Assembly: GCA_964402115.1 (NCBI GenBank)
Contig: CAYOBW010000359.1
Location: forward strand, 1 to 6,699
DNA: 6,699 nt
Direction: 5' to 3'
From: CAYOBW01 sp964402115
GTDB lineage: Bacteria; Verrucomicrobiota; Kiritimatiellia; UBA8416; CAYOBW01
Shown here: positions 6,431-6,699 of the stretch, piece after piece
Layout: the number at the start of each line of letters is the position of its first letter
Position numbering within the stretch: position 1 is the first letter of the stretch
The notes under the pieces: generated by a model
What the model was told of the DNA's origin: nothing
Database searches by the model: none
The model's input: the letters and a program-made list of their open reading frames with translations, nothing else
Translations under genes and position numbers: made by a program

Positions 6431-6657
6431 CTCCCCGGCGGGGAGAGGGCCGGGGTGAGGGGCCGCAGGCTCGCGCTGCGGGGAACCTGTCCCGCGAAAG
6501 CACGCAGTCAGCGCCTCGCTATTCCAAGCCAGACCATTACGAGAGCCGCGGCAACGCCTTGCCGGGTTGTGACATCTGTGAGTCAACCCGTGAGACAAGT
6601 ACGACTGGCCGGCCGTCGTGGCAGGCCCCTCACCCCAATCCTCTCCCCGCCGGGGAG
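6431..6657. repeat. 227-bp element bounded by 34-bp inverted repeats (MITE- or REP-like)
   Basis: Bases 6431-6464 and 6624-6657 are inverted copies of one 34-base sequence, identical at 31 positions; the only differences are three adjacent bases. Each arm has at its outer end a near-palindromic 15-mer (CTCCCCGGCGGGGAG in the left arm) and, further in, GGGGTGAGGGGCC. This is the widespread GC-rich intergenic repeat that, when translated, gives PHPGPLPAGE peptides. Between the arms are three further stem-loops: CCGCAG/CTGCGG (6463-6481), CGGCAA/TTGCCG with a CGCC loop (6549-6564), and CGGGTTG/CAACCCG (6563-6590). No transposase is encoded and no flanking target duplication is evident. It may be a non-autonomous mobile element, a pair of REP-like repeats, or a structured RNA locus. 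Confidence 0.7.
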
Positions 6658-6699
6658 CGGGAGGCGCGCATGCCGGCCGCGCACCCTGCAAACTCCGCC

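Larger units (their letters stand above)
6011..6699. other. Gene-free, repeat-rich intergenic region
   Basis: No frame in this stretch looks like a protein family. Open frames here are products of period-6 repeats or GC-rich hairpins and read as low-complexity RYRYR or PHPGPLPAGE-type peptides. The region must hold the ydbH promoter, since no gene precedes ydbH on the minus strand within the window, but I cannot point to a convincing -35/-10 pair. The structured elements are listed separately. Confidence 0.7.

Noticed and set aside
6374..6691. 105-codon minus-strand frame containing PHPGPLPAGE
   Set aside because: This peptide is a familiar translation artefact of the GC-rich intergenic repeat; the frame spans both inverted-repeat arms and shows no protein features.

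Overview
GC-rich bacterial DNA with four gene units and a 3' stretch of about 690 bp without a credible gene. The organism is probably a Gram-negative (diderm) bacterium, because the window encodes a lipoprotein and a periplasm-spanning YdbH-type protein. The style of the sodium/solute symporter and the DUF7059-type methyltransferase, together with the repeat-rich intergenic DNA, makes me lean towards the PVC group (Verrucomicrobiota, Kiritimatiellota or Lentisphaerota). That placement is inference from remembered family resemblance, not a search.

Plus strand, left: bases 1-1596 are the 5'-truncated end of a sodium:solute symporter (SSS/SLC5, vSGLT-like). After an 85-bp gap comes a class I SAM-dependent methyltransferase (1682-3193) with a DVGTGAG motif I and an NPPF motif IV. 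The two may be co-transcribed, but nothing links their functions.

Minus strand, centre: bases 6010 to 3186 hold a compact operon in the order ydbH - ynbE - ydbL, the same order as in Escherichia coli. It encodes a 711-aa single-anchor YdbH/AsmA-like protein, a 68-aa lipoprotein (YnbE) and a 135-aa exported DUF1318 protein (YdbL). In E. coli this trio is implicated in moving phospholipid between inner and outer membranes: YdbH forms the bridge, YnbE is its outer-membrane lipoprotein partner and YdbL modulates their assembly. The operon converges on the methyltransferase gene, and the two coding ends overlap by 8 bp.

Right end (6011-6699): no credible gene. It contains (i) an inverted pair of TCGGNN hexanucleotide arrays at 6077-6188, just upstream of ydbH; (ii) short hairpins and a repeated GCTTAAC word at 6334-6397; and (iii) a 227-bp element at 6431-6657, bounded by 34-bp inverted repeats (31/34 identical) and containing three further stem-loops. 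These repeats and the non-enterobacterial YdbH-YnbE-YdbL operon are the most interesting content. I see no defence system, CRISPR array, tRNA, rRNA or transposase gene.
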